Positions 11,396 through 23,966 are shown, numbered from the stretch's first letter. The stretch is DNA of 64,000 bases from Pinus tabuliformis (GCA_031772625.1 CM062817.1:948536327-948600326), one strand, 5' to 3'. The notes: generated by a model from the sequence alone, not told the origin. Numbers and translations are program-made.

Positions 11396-12367
11396 TCTCC
11401 ACTTCTTAAAAATAGAACCAAAAAAAATGAATAAACCGTCTCGTGAATACAAGACCAATAACCACTTTCCACTAAACAGAAACAAATATTCCGTGTGATC
11501 TATCAGATCGAAGACCTGCTTCTCCTCCACTACCATAAAAATCCATGCAAAGTCATTTTATACAATAGATTTACCTGGTCCATAATTTAACATTCCAGAT
11601 AGCGTGGGCGTCTTCTAGCTAAGGTAGAAGGAATCAGAATGGAAGACGTTCTAATGGTGGCTTACATGATTTTGAAAGTGTAGTTAGCCATAGAGAAAAG
11701 ATCGATCGAGTCAGCACTGGTTCTACGCCCATAGAGTAGCGGCTAGTTTCCTCGCAGAAACATCAACTTTGTTACCCTGAATTCCAATAAGGGAAGGCTG
11801 GCAGGGGGAAGATACCATGGTAAGCGGCGTCTTGGACAACATCTTCCATGTGGGAACGAGCATGCTCGACCCCCCTCATTTCCTCACTAGAATTTCTCAC
11901 TTTAGCTTCACATTGTGCAGTGGATGATCCCCCTCGTTTCCTCTCTTCCGAACCTTTCCTCCTTCATGGATATAGGAATGGACGTATCTTCCAGAATATC
12001 TGTCAGCCCCTTGACTCCATTTTGATCTCTATTTCGGGGTCCATGCCTTCCTTGGACTAGCTGGATACTTTTTTGGGCAGCATTGTCTCACTGATAGACC
12101 AATCAGAACATATCGATCCATAGCTTGTCTTGCGGCCCTCCACGGTCCATTACTTGTGATATTCTAAGTCTTATGTTACAGACCATCTGCATCTTTTTGA
12201 GGGTTACATCTGATCTCATTCTGCACTTTTGGGGAACTATGTGTTTTTTCCCTATCTTTATGATCTTTTTATTTCGACTGAGGTTCCTGTAACTTCCATG
12301 TATATTGATCTTTATATCAACTTAATATAATCTATGTTGCTTTTTTCTCTGAAAAAAAAAAAAAAAA
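11396..12367 (+). other. LINE-like or retroposed sequence ending in poly(A)
   Basis: Ends in A16 at 12352-12367, preceded by an AT-rich 3' tail resembling the tail of the LINE at 17.8 kb (ATATAATCTATGTTGC then T-rich, then A-run). No RT or RNase H motif can be read upstream, so this is probably a short 5'-truncated LINE 3' end or a retroposed transcript. The 5' limit is unknown. Confidence 0.35.
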
Positions 12368-12847
12368 CTCCTCTATTCTTCCCATCTCCCTCGCCATTCA
12401 AAAGATTCTCTTAATACAAACCCAAAAACTTAATCATGACTCCATATTTGAGTCCGCTTTCCAATATTTAAACAATATTCTCTGGACCTTGGACTTGGCT
12501 TAATCTTTACTCCATAATTAAGAGGAAAAGCTTAAATATGAAGCTTATGCCGACCACTGAACTCCCTTTGCAGCCACGGCGAGGTATTCCTATATTCTTT
12601 TTGTGCCTCCTTTAGCTAACAAAAATATTCTTCGCCATTCCTTCCAACCACGCCCAACTAGACACGAAAAAAACAATATGAACATTGCAATAATCTGAAA
12701 ACAAACACTCTCACACTCTAACTATCTATGTACAAAAAACATCAAATCTCATATGTCATTCATTCTTGTGAGCCTTCCTATGAAGGAGACAGGTTCATAC
12801 TTGCTCTGATACCAACAAGAAAATTGGAGTAGTCATTGTACAAAGAT
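12368..12847. other. Mostly featureless; isolated PBS-like motif
   Basis: The only recognisable item is TTGGTATCAGAGC on the minus strand at about 12804-12816, matching an initiator-tRNA-Met primer site. No LTR end (CA) lies next to it and no gag follows on the minus strand, so it is at best the stub of a destroyed retroelement. Confidence 0.4.
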
Positions 12848-13757
12848 TACTTACAAAACTATTCGTATTCTTTACACCAAAACCAAATTACATGCCATAT
12901 AAATAGTGCTCATGAGATCCAACCAATTGCTAAAATAAATTGCTTGTTGAAAAACAACTCTCAATAAAACCAACAAACAAAGAAATCTACATATTTACTA
13001 ATGTAAATATTATTTCTAAATTCAAATGTCTTGAAAAATTTCCCCACAAAATTCATGAGCGAAAATTGTGCCAAAATTATGAACTTGTTAGGCAAAGCCA
13101 TTCGTTTTTAAATATTGTGTTTGGATTTTTTTGGCACAATAAGTATAAGTTTAAATATCTGTGTGGAAAAAAGTTGGTTTCATAATTTGGGCGGTAAAGA
13201 AAGAATCGTAGTGCATGGAAGGTGATAGGAAAATGTATGAATACACCAAATAATATAGTAAAAATTGTGAACATCAAATGTCACAAAATTATTTATATTC
13301 TTTACACCAAAACCAAATTACAAGCCATATAAATAGTACTCACGGTGTAAAACCAAATTACAAGCCATATAAATAGTACTCACGAGATCCAACAAATACT
13401 TAAGAAGAAATTGCTTATTAAAAAAACCTCTCAACAAAACTAATAAATAAATCTACTTATTTACTAATATAAACATTATTTCCAAATTTCAATATAAACA
13501 TTATTTCCAAGTTCCAATATTATTTTGGACTAGAAATTTATTAGCCAAAATTGTGAACTTGTTAGACCAGGCCGTTCGTCCGTTCGTTTTTATATAGTGT
13601 GTCCCGATTTTTTCGCACAATAAGTTTAAATATCGATGTGGAAAAAAGTGGGTTTCATAATTGGGTGGTACAGAAAGAATCCTAGCGCGTGGAAGGTGAT
13701 AGGAAAATGTACGACTACGCCCAGTAATATAGTAAAAATTGTGAACATCAAATGTCA
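12848..13757. repeat. Large tandem duplication, about 430 and 474 bp copies
   Basis: Copy 1 (about 12848-13280) and copy 2 (about 13281-13757) run in parallel: TTCTTTACACCAAAACC at 12869 and 13299, GAGATCCAAC, 'GAACTTGTTAG', 'GGAAGGTGATAGGAAAATGTA' and 'GTGAACATCAAATGTCA' at 13267 and 13741. Copy 2 is longer because of internal duplications (about 13306-13384 and 13465-13520). Repeat function unknown; no coding signal. Confidence 0.85.
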
Positions 13758-13780
13758 TTTCTTCATCTTCGTGGTAGAGT

Positions 13781-14010
13781 AATTATTGGGTATTCAAATA
13801 ATCATCGTCGGGAGATGGCAAAAGATGTGAATAGAACAATGTTATGGTGTTGGCAGATGGCAAAAGTTATCCTTTATTGCACACTCAAACTTTATAATTA
13901 TTGGATATTCAAATAATCAGCGTCCGGAGATGGAAAAAGATGTGACTAGAACAATGTTATGCCGTTGGCAGATCCAAAAATTAACCTTTTGGTTTGTTTT
14001 CCAGTCGATC
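13781..14010. repeat. 115-bp tandem duplication
   Basis: AATTATTGGGTATTCAAATAAT at 13781 recurs as AATTATTGGATATTC at 13896, with the following GGAGATGG...AGAACAATGTTATG also repeated. Confidence 0.75.
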
Positions 14011-15464
14011 AGTGATGGACTTAGAAGCACGATTATTATATTTATTATTTAATTTTTATTTATAAAAGATGGATGGTTTTTCTGGTGCTGAATTATTATT
14101 TTTTTTTTTTGGGAAAAAGTTATATATAGATATATATGCAGGAGAGAAAGGGAGATGGTAAAGTTAACCATAATACATCTAAAATAAATCAAAATGGGAG
14201 ATGGTAAAATTAACGATTATATATATAAAATACAACAAAATGACTATAAAATATAATTTTTAATTAAATTAATTAAATTATATAAATTAAATAGTTAGAA
14301 AATATTAATAAAAATTAAATTATAATAAATATAAAATACTTATTTTATTATATATTAAAAAACCATAAAACATAATTAAATTATAATTATTATTATTGTT
14401 ATTAATATGTGAATTAAATATTATATATATTAAAATATATCTATATATATATATATGAGATGTAACTATATATTTAATTATGAAGATTCACTTTAATTTT
14501 ATCATGGAAATTTTTAACTTATAAATAATTTTTGTTATAATATTATGGATCTATACAATGGCTTATCAACACCAATTGTCTAGTTTGATACATGTTGATA
14601 TGTCATTTTTTTAATTAACTAATTCTATATAAATTAATTAAAAAAGCATAACTAATGTGGATATAAATCTTAATTTTTAATCTTGATGTGTAAATACTAC
14701 TATAAATATTCCCACATATTTTATGGAGGTTAAGTCTCTATCATATACCTAATAATTACTCTCTATGCTAAACTAAAAGTACTTCTCAATGTTATTAAAT
14801 ATACATGAAATTATCACATACTTAAACAAGTTCTAAAAAGAAAAACTTAGTTTAAAACGTTTTGACCCCATCAAAATTTAAAATTTTATATACTTCAAAT
14901 TTTTTTTAATGTTCAATCCATTTTCACCATTAAAAACTATTTCTACACTCCTAATTTCAAAATAAAAAAAGAAATGATTTCAAAACTCCTAGTTTCCCTT
15001 TTAAAAAAAATGGCTAGATTCAATGAAAAGAAATCCTTATACCTCTCCTAATTAAACCAGTACAAACAAACAAACAAAAACTTTAATTAAACAATTATTC
15101 CCTCGAAAGAGCTACCACAGGGTGCGCCCAACCCGATACATCCCACCGTCCATGTACCATGCATTGATGTATAAGGTCATTGATCAACTCGCAACGAGCT
15201 TGTGCATAATAGTGATTTCAAAGTACCAACCCATCACTGATTCCGGCCACTACTTTACGCTATTTACGCTGGGAGTGTTTTAAACTCGTTAAAAATCTTG
15301 TGAGTTGGCAAATATTTGATGAAGAAATTCGTGAGTACGGAATTTTCTTATTATAAAAATATGGAAAGTCAATCTTTTATATCTTTTATATTTTAATGGA
15401 ATTTCAACGTCCATTTTATATTTTTTATATTTTAATGGAATTTCAACGTCCATTAATTATAGAC
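14011..15464. other. AT-rich intergenic DNA
   Basis: Very AT-rich, dominated by TATATA and ATTAAA runs between 14040 and 14500, then unstructured sequence. No coding or structural feature is supported except a 39-bp tandem duplication at 15391-15460 (TTTTAATGGAATTTCAACGT twice) beside the LINE fragment. Confidence 0.6.
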
Positions 15465-17558
15465 CCTCTTCCCATCTCTAGAGGTAACTTTCTAACCCAC
15501 AATCTTTTTGTGGATGACGTTTTTTTGTTCGCTATGCTTTGCAGATTTATATGGCATAAAATGTTTGAGATAATAAATTTATTTCAAAGGGCTACAGGCT
15601 TGTATGTCAACGAAGGCAAATCCACATTTCAATATGGTAAGGTAGATGCAGAAGAGATGGAATATATCTCACGACTATTTAGCATACATGTTGTTTCCTT
15701 TAAAGAGGGGTTTAAATACTTAGGGTATCATCTAAAACCCTCGGGTTACAATACTTCTGATTGGTCATGAATCATAAACAGATATTATAAGAGAATATAG
15801 GGATGGGAATTTAAAAGCTTATCACTAGCTGGCAGAGTGATATTAACACAGTCTGTTCTTACTCAAATATGTGTATATTGGGCGCATATGTATTACCTCC
15901 CCACAACTATAATAAAAAGGTTGAACAATTTAATGGCAACCTTTATCTGGGGAGGATGCAAGGATAAGAGAAAATTTCATCTTACTAAATTGGAAAACAT
16001 CTCCCTTCCAAAAAAAAAGGGAGGCTGGGGCATCATGAACCTGCGTCTCTTTGGCATGGCTTTACTGTGCAAATCTTTGTGGCGAGCGGTCTTTGGGAAT
16101 TGCTTATGGAGTCAAACTATCAAAATGAAATACCTTGGAAATGAAGATATTTACTATTGGTACAGGAACAGTTTTAAATGGCCTTCTCAAGGATCGCCGA
16201 TTTGGAGAAGTCTACAAAAAATTCTTCCTTTTTTCTACAGAAACCTTATATGGAAATTACAAACTGGAAACAACATCCTCATTGGTGTTGATGCAATCAA
16301 GGGCGTAGAAATGGAACCTCCAATCGCTCCACAGCTACTCTCGCTCCTCCACCAAAAAGGACTTTTCTTCTGGGCACGGGTTATTGAAGGATGGAAGGAT
16401 GCCATACCACAATGGAAATCGGACAGAGGACTGGGCCTAGAAGGAGAAATGGCTGCCCAATGGAATAGAATTGTTTGGAATATGAAATTTGCAAGATTTT
16501 ATAAAACAGAGGACAAAGATCGCATTGAATGGTAGGTAAAGAAAGACAGGTCCATTGTATTAGTAAAAGACATATAACTCTCCTTCATAGAATTAAGAAG
16601 AGAGGTCCCCTGCAAAACCTTTCCTCACTCTCTATGGAAGGTAAGATGCCCGCTAAAAATCATTATGCTTTCGTGGCTAGTATACCATAATAAAAATCTT
16701 ACTTGGACAAATTTGCAGAAAAGGAGCTGGCAGGGGCCAGCCGTTTGCATAATCTACCTTGCCAACACAGAAGACAACCTGCACATTTTTTTAAACTCCC
16801 CACATTCTCAGGACTTGTGGATGCAACTGGCATCTTATTTTGGCTTTCCTGCTATCCCTCACCCATCCATTACAGAAGCATATGAATGGTGGGGTAATCA
16901 AAAAGCTATCTGGAGACCCATTCCAATAATTGTATTCTGGTTCATATGGAAGTGGAGGAACAAAAGAATCTTTCAAAACAGCAAGGAGAATTTTGGGCGT
17001 GTTATGGACAAGATTATTCCTTGTTATTTCTCCATTCTCCAAAACCTTCCCCAACAGAAAAATCAGCAGATGACAGCCTCCGACTCTTAGCAACTTTCCT
17101 TTCCAAGGGCCCATTTTGATGGTGCAGCAAAGGATGGCATTTGCGCTTGTGGTGTTTACATTGGTATAACTAATGATCTCCAATACCTCATGTTTTAGAA
17201 AGGTGGCCACGGGACTAATAACAAAGCAGAGGCCATGGCCCTGCATGGACTGCTTCTTTTCTGTAACTTCATGGACATTGGTCCTATCAATATCTATGGA
17301 GACTCTAAATTAATCATAGATCATGTGAAAGGCAAACATGACATCAGAAATGACAGCCTTACAGGATGGCTGGGCAGAATTGCATCTCTTTGGAAGCCTG
17401 ATATATTCCCTATCTCACATATAAGGCGTAATCAAAATGAAAAGGCGGATGAACTTTCAAAGAAAGGAATGCAATCTCCTTTCGGTAAGTGGCACCTGAG
17501 CATATCTATGGATTCCTGTACATTTGTCATTCAGCCCTTCTCTATGCTCTGCATATAA
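15465..17558 (+). pseudogene. LINE ORF2 C-terminal part: RT end and RNase H
   Basis: All recognisable sequence lies in one frame with six premature stops (near 15768, 15798, 16533, 16575, 17088 and 17197) and no frameshift. It starts inside the RT palm: THNLFVDDVFLFA carries the F-V-D-D catalytic box. Next come FKYLGYHL, SLAGRVILTQSVL, FIWGG and KKKGGWGI, the conserved thumb and connection motifs of plant L1-type LINEs, then a 'W..LVYHNKNLTW' zinc-binding-like region. RNase H follows from about 17107: HFDGAAKDG, TNNKAEAMAL, IYGDSKLIID and QNEKADELSKKG contain the D, E, D and D positions. The endonuclease, ORF1 and the RT fingers are missing by 5' truncation. Confidence 0.9.
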
Positions 17559-17828
17559 GGACGACAATTTTCTGGTATGCTTCATAGCTCCTTTTTTTGG
17601 AAAATATCTCAGATCTACAGGTATCTACAAAGTTTTGAAAGTTTTCTAATTTTCTATGATGAATTGCAGTCCAAAAATTTTGTATATGTATCTACGAAAA
17701 ATTATCAGATAAAATACTCTCTGAATAGATGCCATTCCCGGGAATAGTGCTCGCCATATTTCTGTATATTCAGACTTTTTTTTAATACAATATAAATACC
17801 ATACTGCTTTTTCTTCTTAAAAAAAAAA
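15465..17828 (+). mobile_element. 5'-truncated LINE retrotransposon
   Basis: Consists of the ORF2 remnant, a 3' untranslated region of about 260 bp and a terminal A-run (17819-17828). The 5' break at about 15465 falls inside the RT, as expected for incomplete target-primed reverse transcription. I could not identify a convincing target duplication. Confidence 0.8.
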
Positions 17829-18104
17829 TGAACGGCATTGCTTAGTCACAAGGATTGCTTTTGCTTGATTTTATCCAATTTAAATCATTCTAATAGTAGG
17901 CTAAAAGAAATCCTTCATCCATGACATTTTAAGTCCATCCACAATACAAGGGATGAGGATTAAACACTATGTGTTGATTTTATCATCAGAACTCCATAGT
18001 ATCCCCTGTAACAGAATTTCTGCACTGAATTTGGCCATTTATGACTTCACACAAAATCAAATTTGTTATTGATTTTGGGTTTATGAAATTGAAGTTTATT
18101 GATT

Positions 18105-18692
18105 TTATCTTCTCAATAAACTACACAATATATCAAACTCGAAAAGAAACTCATCAGGGTCTTCAGAGGATAAACCATGGAAGTTAGGTAGGGCTGAGAG
18201 TGGAATATTCTTCATAGGAGTTGTACCTTTGGGAAGTTCCTCAATAGGGAATTCCAAGGTGGAGAGAGAATTCTCGCCTCTTCCTTCTCCTCTACGTCCT
18301 CCACCAAAGATTCCTTCATTGTTTCCATCCATTGGTTGCTTTCTTGTTGCTCTTGCCCGGTCTTCAGTGTTTTCTGTTGGACTCTCAATGTCCTGAACTG
18401 GTTCCTCAACTTCAATATCCTCTATTGGTTCTTCAATTTCAATATCTTCTATTGGTTCTTCAATTTCCTCCACTGGTTCCTCGGTATGTTCTACTGTTTC
18501 TACAACCCTTTCAGGTCCCACTACTTCCTCTGTTTGGTAGTCCGTTTGGAGAGAGTGTTGAGTCTGTGGCCGTTGAGAGCTTAGCCTATGGGATGTATGA
18601 GCTTTTGAAATAATATCATCGATGAATTTTTTTCTTCCTCCTCTTCCTTTGCCCTTGCCACCTACAGGATTAGTTTTCTTGTGTCCTCTCAT
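18105..18692 (-). pseudogene. gag: Ty3/gypsy gag N-terminal part, truncated
   Basis: Open for 195 codons on the minus strand from 18692. A basic start (HKKTNPVGGKGKGRGGRKK) is followed by a strongly acidic repeat region built from 'EEPIEDIE' units, then KNIPLSALPNFHGLSSEDPD and FLFEFDILC, the start of the gag core. The same motif is in the Athila-like element at 47070 (MKNIIPSTLPHFHA), so both belong to the same broad lineage. Similarity ends at about 18125, where the element is truncated. The frame itself is open, but no protease or pol follows. Confidence 0.75.
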
Positions 18693-18748
18693 GCATCCTG
18701 CACATCTACAAGAAAATCATCAGTGCTTTTAACATCTATAATTGACTT

Positions 18749-18765
18749 CCCCGGCAACGGCGCCA
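18749..18765 (-). promoter_or_regulatory. Primer binding site, tRNA-Asp type
   Basis: The minus strand reads TGGCGCCGTTGCCGGGG, an exact complement of the 3' end of plant tRNA-Asp, used by Athila-type gypsy elements. It lies three bases from the LTR and about 56 nt upstream of the gag start. Confidence 0.85.
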
Positions 18766-18768
18766 AAA

Positions 18769-19619
18769 TGTTGGTCACTTTAATTGCTTATTGAATTAAA
18801 CAACAAAGTGCTACATAAATTGTCAACCCGAGGAAGTCTTGTTATTTCAAAGGAAACTACGTACTATATATACTCAATCTTAAAAGCAACAAAAGTTGCA
18901 GTAAAAATTGGTCATACTTTGCCTTAAACAAACTGAAGTTCCACTCCAAGTTACAACAAAACAACCTATTGCAGACAGTTACCAAAGAATGCTTAAAAGA
19001 AAGGAATCTAAAGAATCAATCTGCGCAGGAGAGTGTTGGCTATGCTGTAACAGAGAATAGGACCCTATTCCTGGAGCGGGAACCTTCTGCACCTGTTACT
19101 GATTATCAAGCTGCCACCTTGCTCTGTGAATCTAATTGCAACACACATGAATTAACTATGATAAAATAAATGTTGCAGCAATCAACAGAGTTTCAGCAAA
19201 ATGATACTTAGTAAATAGTTTTGTTAACAAAGCATGAATAAAAGACACACTTAGCACACTGCAAAAGTAAAATGGGTGAATCTTGTGATGAAGGTGGGCC
19301 CTATCCTTCTCACAAGATTCCCCAGGAGACAAGAACTAGAAAAAGATGTTCAGAACAAAATTTTATTCATCCATCAATATGTCATATTACAAAAAGGATT
19401 CTAGTCCTGTTCCTTCAGCTGAGCCTTTCCCTTAGTCTGTTCATCCCCTCTAATGTAGATGTCTCCTCTTTATAAAGAGGAGACATCTATTACAAAAGAT
19501 TTACATTATAAATTCTATTTTAACCCATTATACAAAAATAGGGAAATCAATTTCCCGTCAACAAAATGTTGTTACAGTAATACTGTCTTTAGATTATAGG
19601 TGTTACATCCAGTGTAACA
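18769..19619 (-). repeat. 5' LTR of the truncated gypsy element
   Basis: About 851 bp, TG...CA on both strands: minus-strand start TGTTACACTGG at 19619, end GTGACCAACA at 18769. The inner end is fixed by the PBS; the outer end is inferred from the TGTTAC start. A palindromic TATA box is inside. No second LTR was found in the window. An alternative outer end near 19606 (also TGTAACA on the minus strand) is possible. Confidence 0.65.
19456..19489. promoter_or_regulatory. 34-bp perfect palindrome centred on a TATA box
   Basis: Left arm TAGATGTCTCCTCTTTA, right arm its exact reverse complement with no spacer. The centre TTTATAAA is a TATA box on both strands, inside the LTR at a plausible promoter position. 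Confidence 0.85.
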
Positions 19620-22600
19620 ACTTCCTCGGTGATCAGTCTAGTTCCTTTGTTGCTGTCAAATTTAGAATGCAAATCTCAACTATTTCAGCTTCGATATTTG
19701 CGTGTCGTTTCTACTGTTTCAGCAACTACAAAAATAGTCTCGCAAACTCCAGGCTGTTTCAGCAACGCGGACTGCACATCATTCTTTAACTGTTCAGCAC
19801 TTAACAATTTAAAGATTAACTATGAAGATATCGTGATTATATGCTAAATAATTAAACGTATGGTGATGAGAAGAATCATTGCATACCTTTGGGATAATTG
19901 GGTTAAAACACTAACAAGGACTTTTAAATATAGATTGAAAAGGATGATATCATGGCAAAATGTATGGTCAAAAAGGGACAATATGAGGTCCTAACACATG
20001 CCTCTCTGCCCTGCTTCACCTTCTACGGGTTAAGGTATCCTAGTTCCCATAAGTGGCTAGGGGAATTGGGTTTGAGCGTGGTTCCCCAAGCTCCTCATAG
20101 TGCCCCTCCCCCTTGCCATGGTGCAATTTCCTGTCACCCCACTACAGCTGGAGCCAAGCCTTCAGGCCCATCCAGAGCCTATCTCTGCGATTGCTATCAT
20201 ACCCACATGCTGCTCCCGCAGCCAGCATCTGCCCGCCATAGTTATGCTTGCCCCTCTATCCCTTATACTACCCGCCATAGTTATGCTTGCCCCTCTGTCC
20301 CTTATACTGCCCAGGGTCCCTAGCTACAACCTTGCTACCATGCGTATGCAGATGCCAAGGTTTCCTCGGCGAATAATTGACACAGCTAATATCTTTCCCG
20401 CGACTCTTTCTTACCTCTCCCTTCATCACTCAGCCCCCATTTCATGGCATGCCCGTTATACTCTATACCGCTGGTCTGAGCCACTAAGTAGGGGCCTGTA
20501 TCTCTGCTCGACCCAACATTACCAGTGTCGTTGCCAAGACTCCGACTTAATTGCAATAAAAACAAAATGTAGTGCGGGCCACAGTTTTCCCTTTCCTCCC
20601 CTTGTTTCTCTCGGACAGTGCAGAGCGCCATTGGGGCGGCCTCATGCCCCTCCCTTCCCCCCAACGAAACCCCCACCAACTCATGTAATTGATGCAGGAA
20701 CCCAACCATATCATTGAAATTAAGCAAGGACGAGATAGAATTACATACCAAAGAGTCGTTGCGAGCCCACTGTCGAGGTGCCTTCACCTCTCTTCCGCTC
20801 TAAGACGACTTCCTTCTCCACTGCAAATTTCTCTTGCTCGGCATACTGAATTCCATTCCCATCTCCACCACCCTCCCTTATTCCTCCCTCTGCAACCTTG
20901 CCAACCCATTGACCATGAATTCATGGCTAAGGAAACTGCACCCCCTGCCTTGAGCATGTGGGGGACAGCGGTAATTAGCGTCCTCGTAGCAACCATGTCA
21001 CTTCGAAGCCTATCGCCTCTGACACCCTCTCTCATCCTGATTGGGAGAACTCATACTAGAATTATTATTATGATAAGTAGAGATTACTATTTCTTCTAAA
21101 ATATCATATTGAGACTAGCTCTTCTTGTTTCCATGGTGGACAATATGGAAAGTGTCGAAAGTCCTTTAATAGAATGTCAAATTGATGAACCACTAATTGT
21201 TAAAGAAATGTTATTGATTCGGTAGATGGGAAGGGCCAAAGAAGAGTACACATTCTTGAGAGGAGGATTTACCTATTATACCATGGGGAATACCCAGATA
21301 GATTAAAAAGGAGGTGGTTGATCCAATATAACCCTCCAAATATTCCATTCCCCACTCGCCATGAAGAATATTCCAGGGTCAGAGCATGACGCTAAGGGAG
21401 AAGAAAAGGGAACAATTTTATAATGTACTCTTTAATACTTCAGGAAATGTTTTTAAATTAATAATTATCTTAGTGGAAGCCTTCAACTTCGAGGAAACGA
21501 TGTGGGTTCAAAAACATTGAAACCCCTTCATGCTAGTCCCATACTAGATCTTCTCTTCTTTTGTCTCATATTCCCCTCTAATATAATAAGAAAAACTGAG
21601 GTACCTCTACCTACAATGAATTAAAAAAAATAAATGTGATGAGAGAAGAGATAAGTAAACCCAATGCAAGCCCAGGTCACAAACTAGTCAACAATTATGG
21701 AGGGGAGTAAATTGTCAAAAGTCAAAACAGAGAATAGATTGAAAACTAGAACTCAAATAGAAAAAGAAAGGGCAATTATCATAATTGAGGAAAAATGTGA
21801 AATGTCCTACATGAATTCGAGACCCTGAATAACCATTGAGTACCCACAATAATGGGAAAATTACAAACCACGAAGCTACAAGTTCCCTGGAAGGGTGGAC
21901 TACCCGATGGTTATTTCAAGCTGATTGAAAAAAAGAAAAGGGTGGCGAGGGAAAAATTATAGTGTCATTAATATTCCCAAGAAAAAAAAATAATTATCTA
22001 TAATGCTTGCCTAGAATCGCAGTTATGAGGGAGAAGGACATATGATGTAATGCAAAAATGAAAACTAGGACTAGGGTTTGTCTAAAGACCAACCTACCCA
22101 TTTATGTTTCCAACAATCCACAAAAGAGAGAGTCCAAAACCCAAAATGGAAAACCCCCAAATTCAAGTGTTTAGATACCAATTAGTGTTTGTATGCATTT
22201 CACATCAGAAGTTTCATACATTTTAAGCACCACAAATAGAAGTTAATAATACAAAATGTCAGAATCACACAAACATTCATATCAAAATTTCATACACCAT
22301 ACATATAAGTCAATGACACATAGCTTCAAAATCACGAGTCTATGGAATAATACACTTACCCTATCTCACCAAAATAATTCACAAAAGGATAAGAACCAAT
22401 AAATTAAATAACCAGAGATAAACATTAAATAATAATGTCTTTCCATTAAACCCCTAGGATAAATTGTTAAATAAATTTTACAATCACCATGGACGGGGTC
22501 CTAGGGTGTTAACCTTCTCTGGGATCATAAAAAAATGAAGTCTGATGGACTTTTGATAACCATTAAAACCTAGAGAAAATAAGAAATAAGCCATAAGTAG

Positions 22601-23724
22601 GCAACACGAATCGGAACCATGCAAGAAGAAGAGTAAGAAAAGGGAGTAGCATAATCTCATCATCATGCCGAGGGAGAAGAACACGGGGAGAGGGGTTGGT
22701 CCACATGACAACTTACCTCTTCCTCAAAGCCTACTGCGAAGCATCCCCAGAAATTTACCTCTGAATGATAACCACCCTATCAAACCATACCAAGTAGAGG
22801 TCAATGTCCCAAAAGTAAGTAATGGAAATGAAAAAAAAAAAAAACAACAGATGACCATGATGACACACTTTACATATTTTTTCATCCATCTATGTTAAAC
22901 CCTTTATACTTTCGAAATAATTACTATCAAAAGAAGCCATTACATATAAATATAGAAATACAACATGACTAACTTTCAATGACAACACTTAGATCTATGA
23001 AGTGCAAGATGAGTAGGAGAAGAACAACAATCAACAATGGAGATAATAATACAGAAGGTTAGTTTTAGACTGAAATACATAGAGATAAAGAAAATTGAGA
23101 ACAAAAAAACGAATCGTAACTCTGATGGGGCATATGTCCAAACCCTAAAGCTATAAGTGCCACCAAACAAATCAATCAATCATCAACCTCTCTAGTGAGC
23201 CTATCCAAGTATTAGATCGACTTGGTTAGGCTTGGGAATGAGCCATGATTACAACCACAATAAATACCACAAAAGGGAAAATGGGGGATCATCATCAAAT
23301 TTTCCATCCAACGATCTATAGAAATATAAGCACATGGTCAAGCACGAGTTAAGTAGGATTTAAAGCCAAGAAGCATGTTAGAAAATCCCCATCATGTTGG
23401 GACGTAAATAATTTATGTAGATCTAAGACACTCTAATACTTGTCTCGACATGGTGTGATGAGACACTAGCTGACTTGGCAGTCTCCATGGCTTGTCCACC
23501 ACCATAAAGAGACAACAGTCAATCCTTGTCGACATCAACTCAAATTAGAACATGTGAAGGCAAGTTATGAATTATATTCAAAAACCAAAGAATGTGCTTA
23601 TAGTGATCTCGGGACTTTGACTTGAGTATTTTCATGTGTGATAATGACAACATGTTTATGGTGGTCATGAGACTTTGTTTGAGCATTCACATATTGTATG
23701 AGACCATGACTAGGGATACACATA

Positions 23725-23726
<2 letters not shown>
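19620..23726. other. Intergenic DNA without a supportable gene
   Basis: 19950-21100 is unusually C-rich on the plus strand. It holds long open frames in both directions (plus 20100-20717, 19952-20323, 20689-21099; minus 20386-20787), but they overlap one another, show no domain, and are expected from low stop-codon density in C-rich DNA. 21100-23726 is A-rich with no long frame. Its right end may belong to an LTR preceding the PBS at 23865, but I could not find where that LTR starts. Confidence 0.5.
20232..20309 (+). repeat. 39-bp tandem duplication
   Basis: CCCGCCATAGTTATGCTTGC... occurs at 20232 and 20271 with two differences. The unit is a multiple of three, which keeps the overlapping open frame open. 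Confidence 0.9.

Positions 23727-23768
<42 letters not shown>
23727..23768. repeat. (AT)n microsatellite
   Basis: About 21 uninterrupted TA dinucleotides. Open frames that read through it as alternating Ile-Tyr are artefacts. Confidence 0.95.
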
Positions 23769-23770
<2 letters not shown>

Positions 23771-23864
23771 TGTGGAGGGAAATAATATCATTATAAATCA
23801 AAAAAAAGAAGAAATGGGTGTTTAGAGAGGATTTATTATAAATTCACTAGAGAGATGCCACAAA

Positions 23865-23878
23865 GGGTATCAGAGCCC
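23865..23878 (+). promoter_or_regulatory. Primer binding site, initiator-tRNA-Met type
   Basis: GGGTATCAGAGCCC on the plus strand matches the iMet complement except at the first base. The preceding CCACA (to 23862) would be the end of a 5' LTR lying to the left. A gag fragment follows about 90 nt downstream, which supports the call. Confidence 0.6.
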
Positions 23879-23966
23879 AAGTTTACAACACTCATACCTA
23901 CAAGGGGAGCCAAAAAAAGGGAACTAGAATAACGAATAAAGTTTGACTCCCACTCTTACAGGTTAA

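Noticed and set aside
18332..18613. Plus-strand open frames opposite the gag at 18105-18692
   Set aside because: They are mirror images of the acidic EEPIEDIE repeats on the minus strand, giving low-complexity Phe/Leu/Trp text with no domain.
18749..18765. A tRNA-Asp gene
   Set aside because: Only the 17 bases complementary to the primer are present; no cloverleaf or A/B boxes. It is a primer binding site.
20386..21099. Several overlapping long frames in C-rich DNA
   Set aside because: Mutually overlapping on both strands and without domains; explained by few stop codons in C-rich sequence.
23598..23825. Open frames of alternating Ile-Tyr on both strands
   Set aside because: Artefact of the (AT)n microsatellite.
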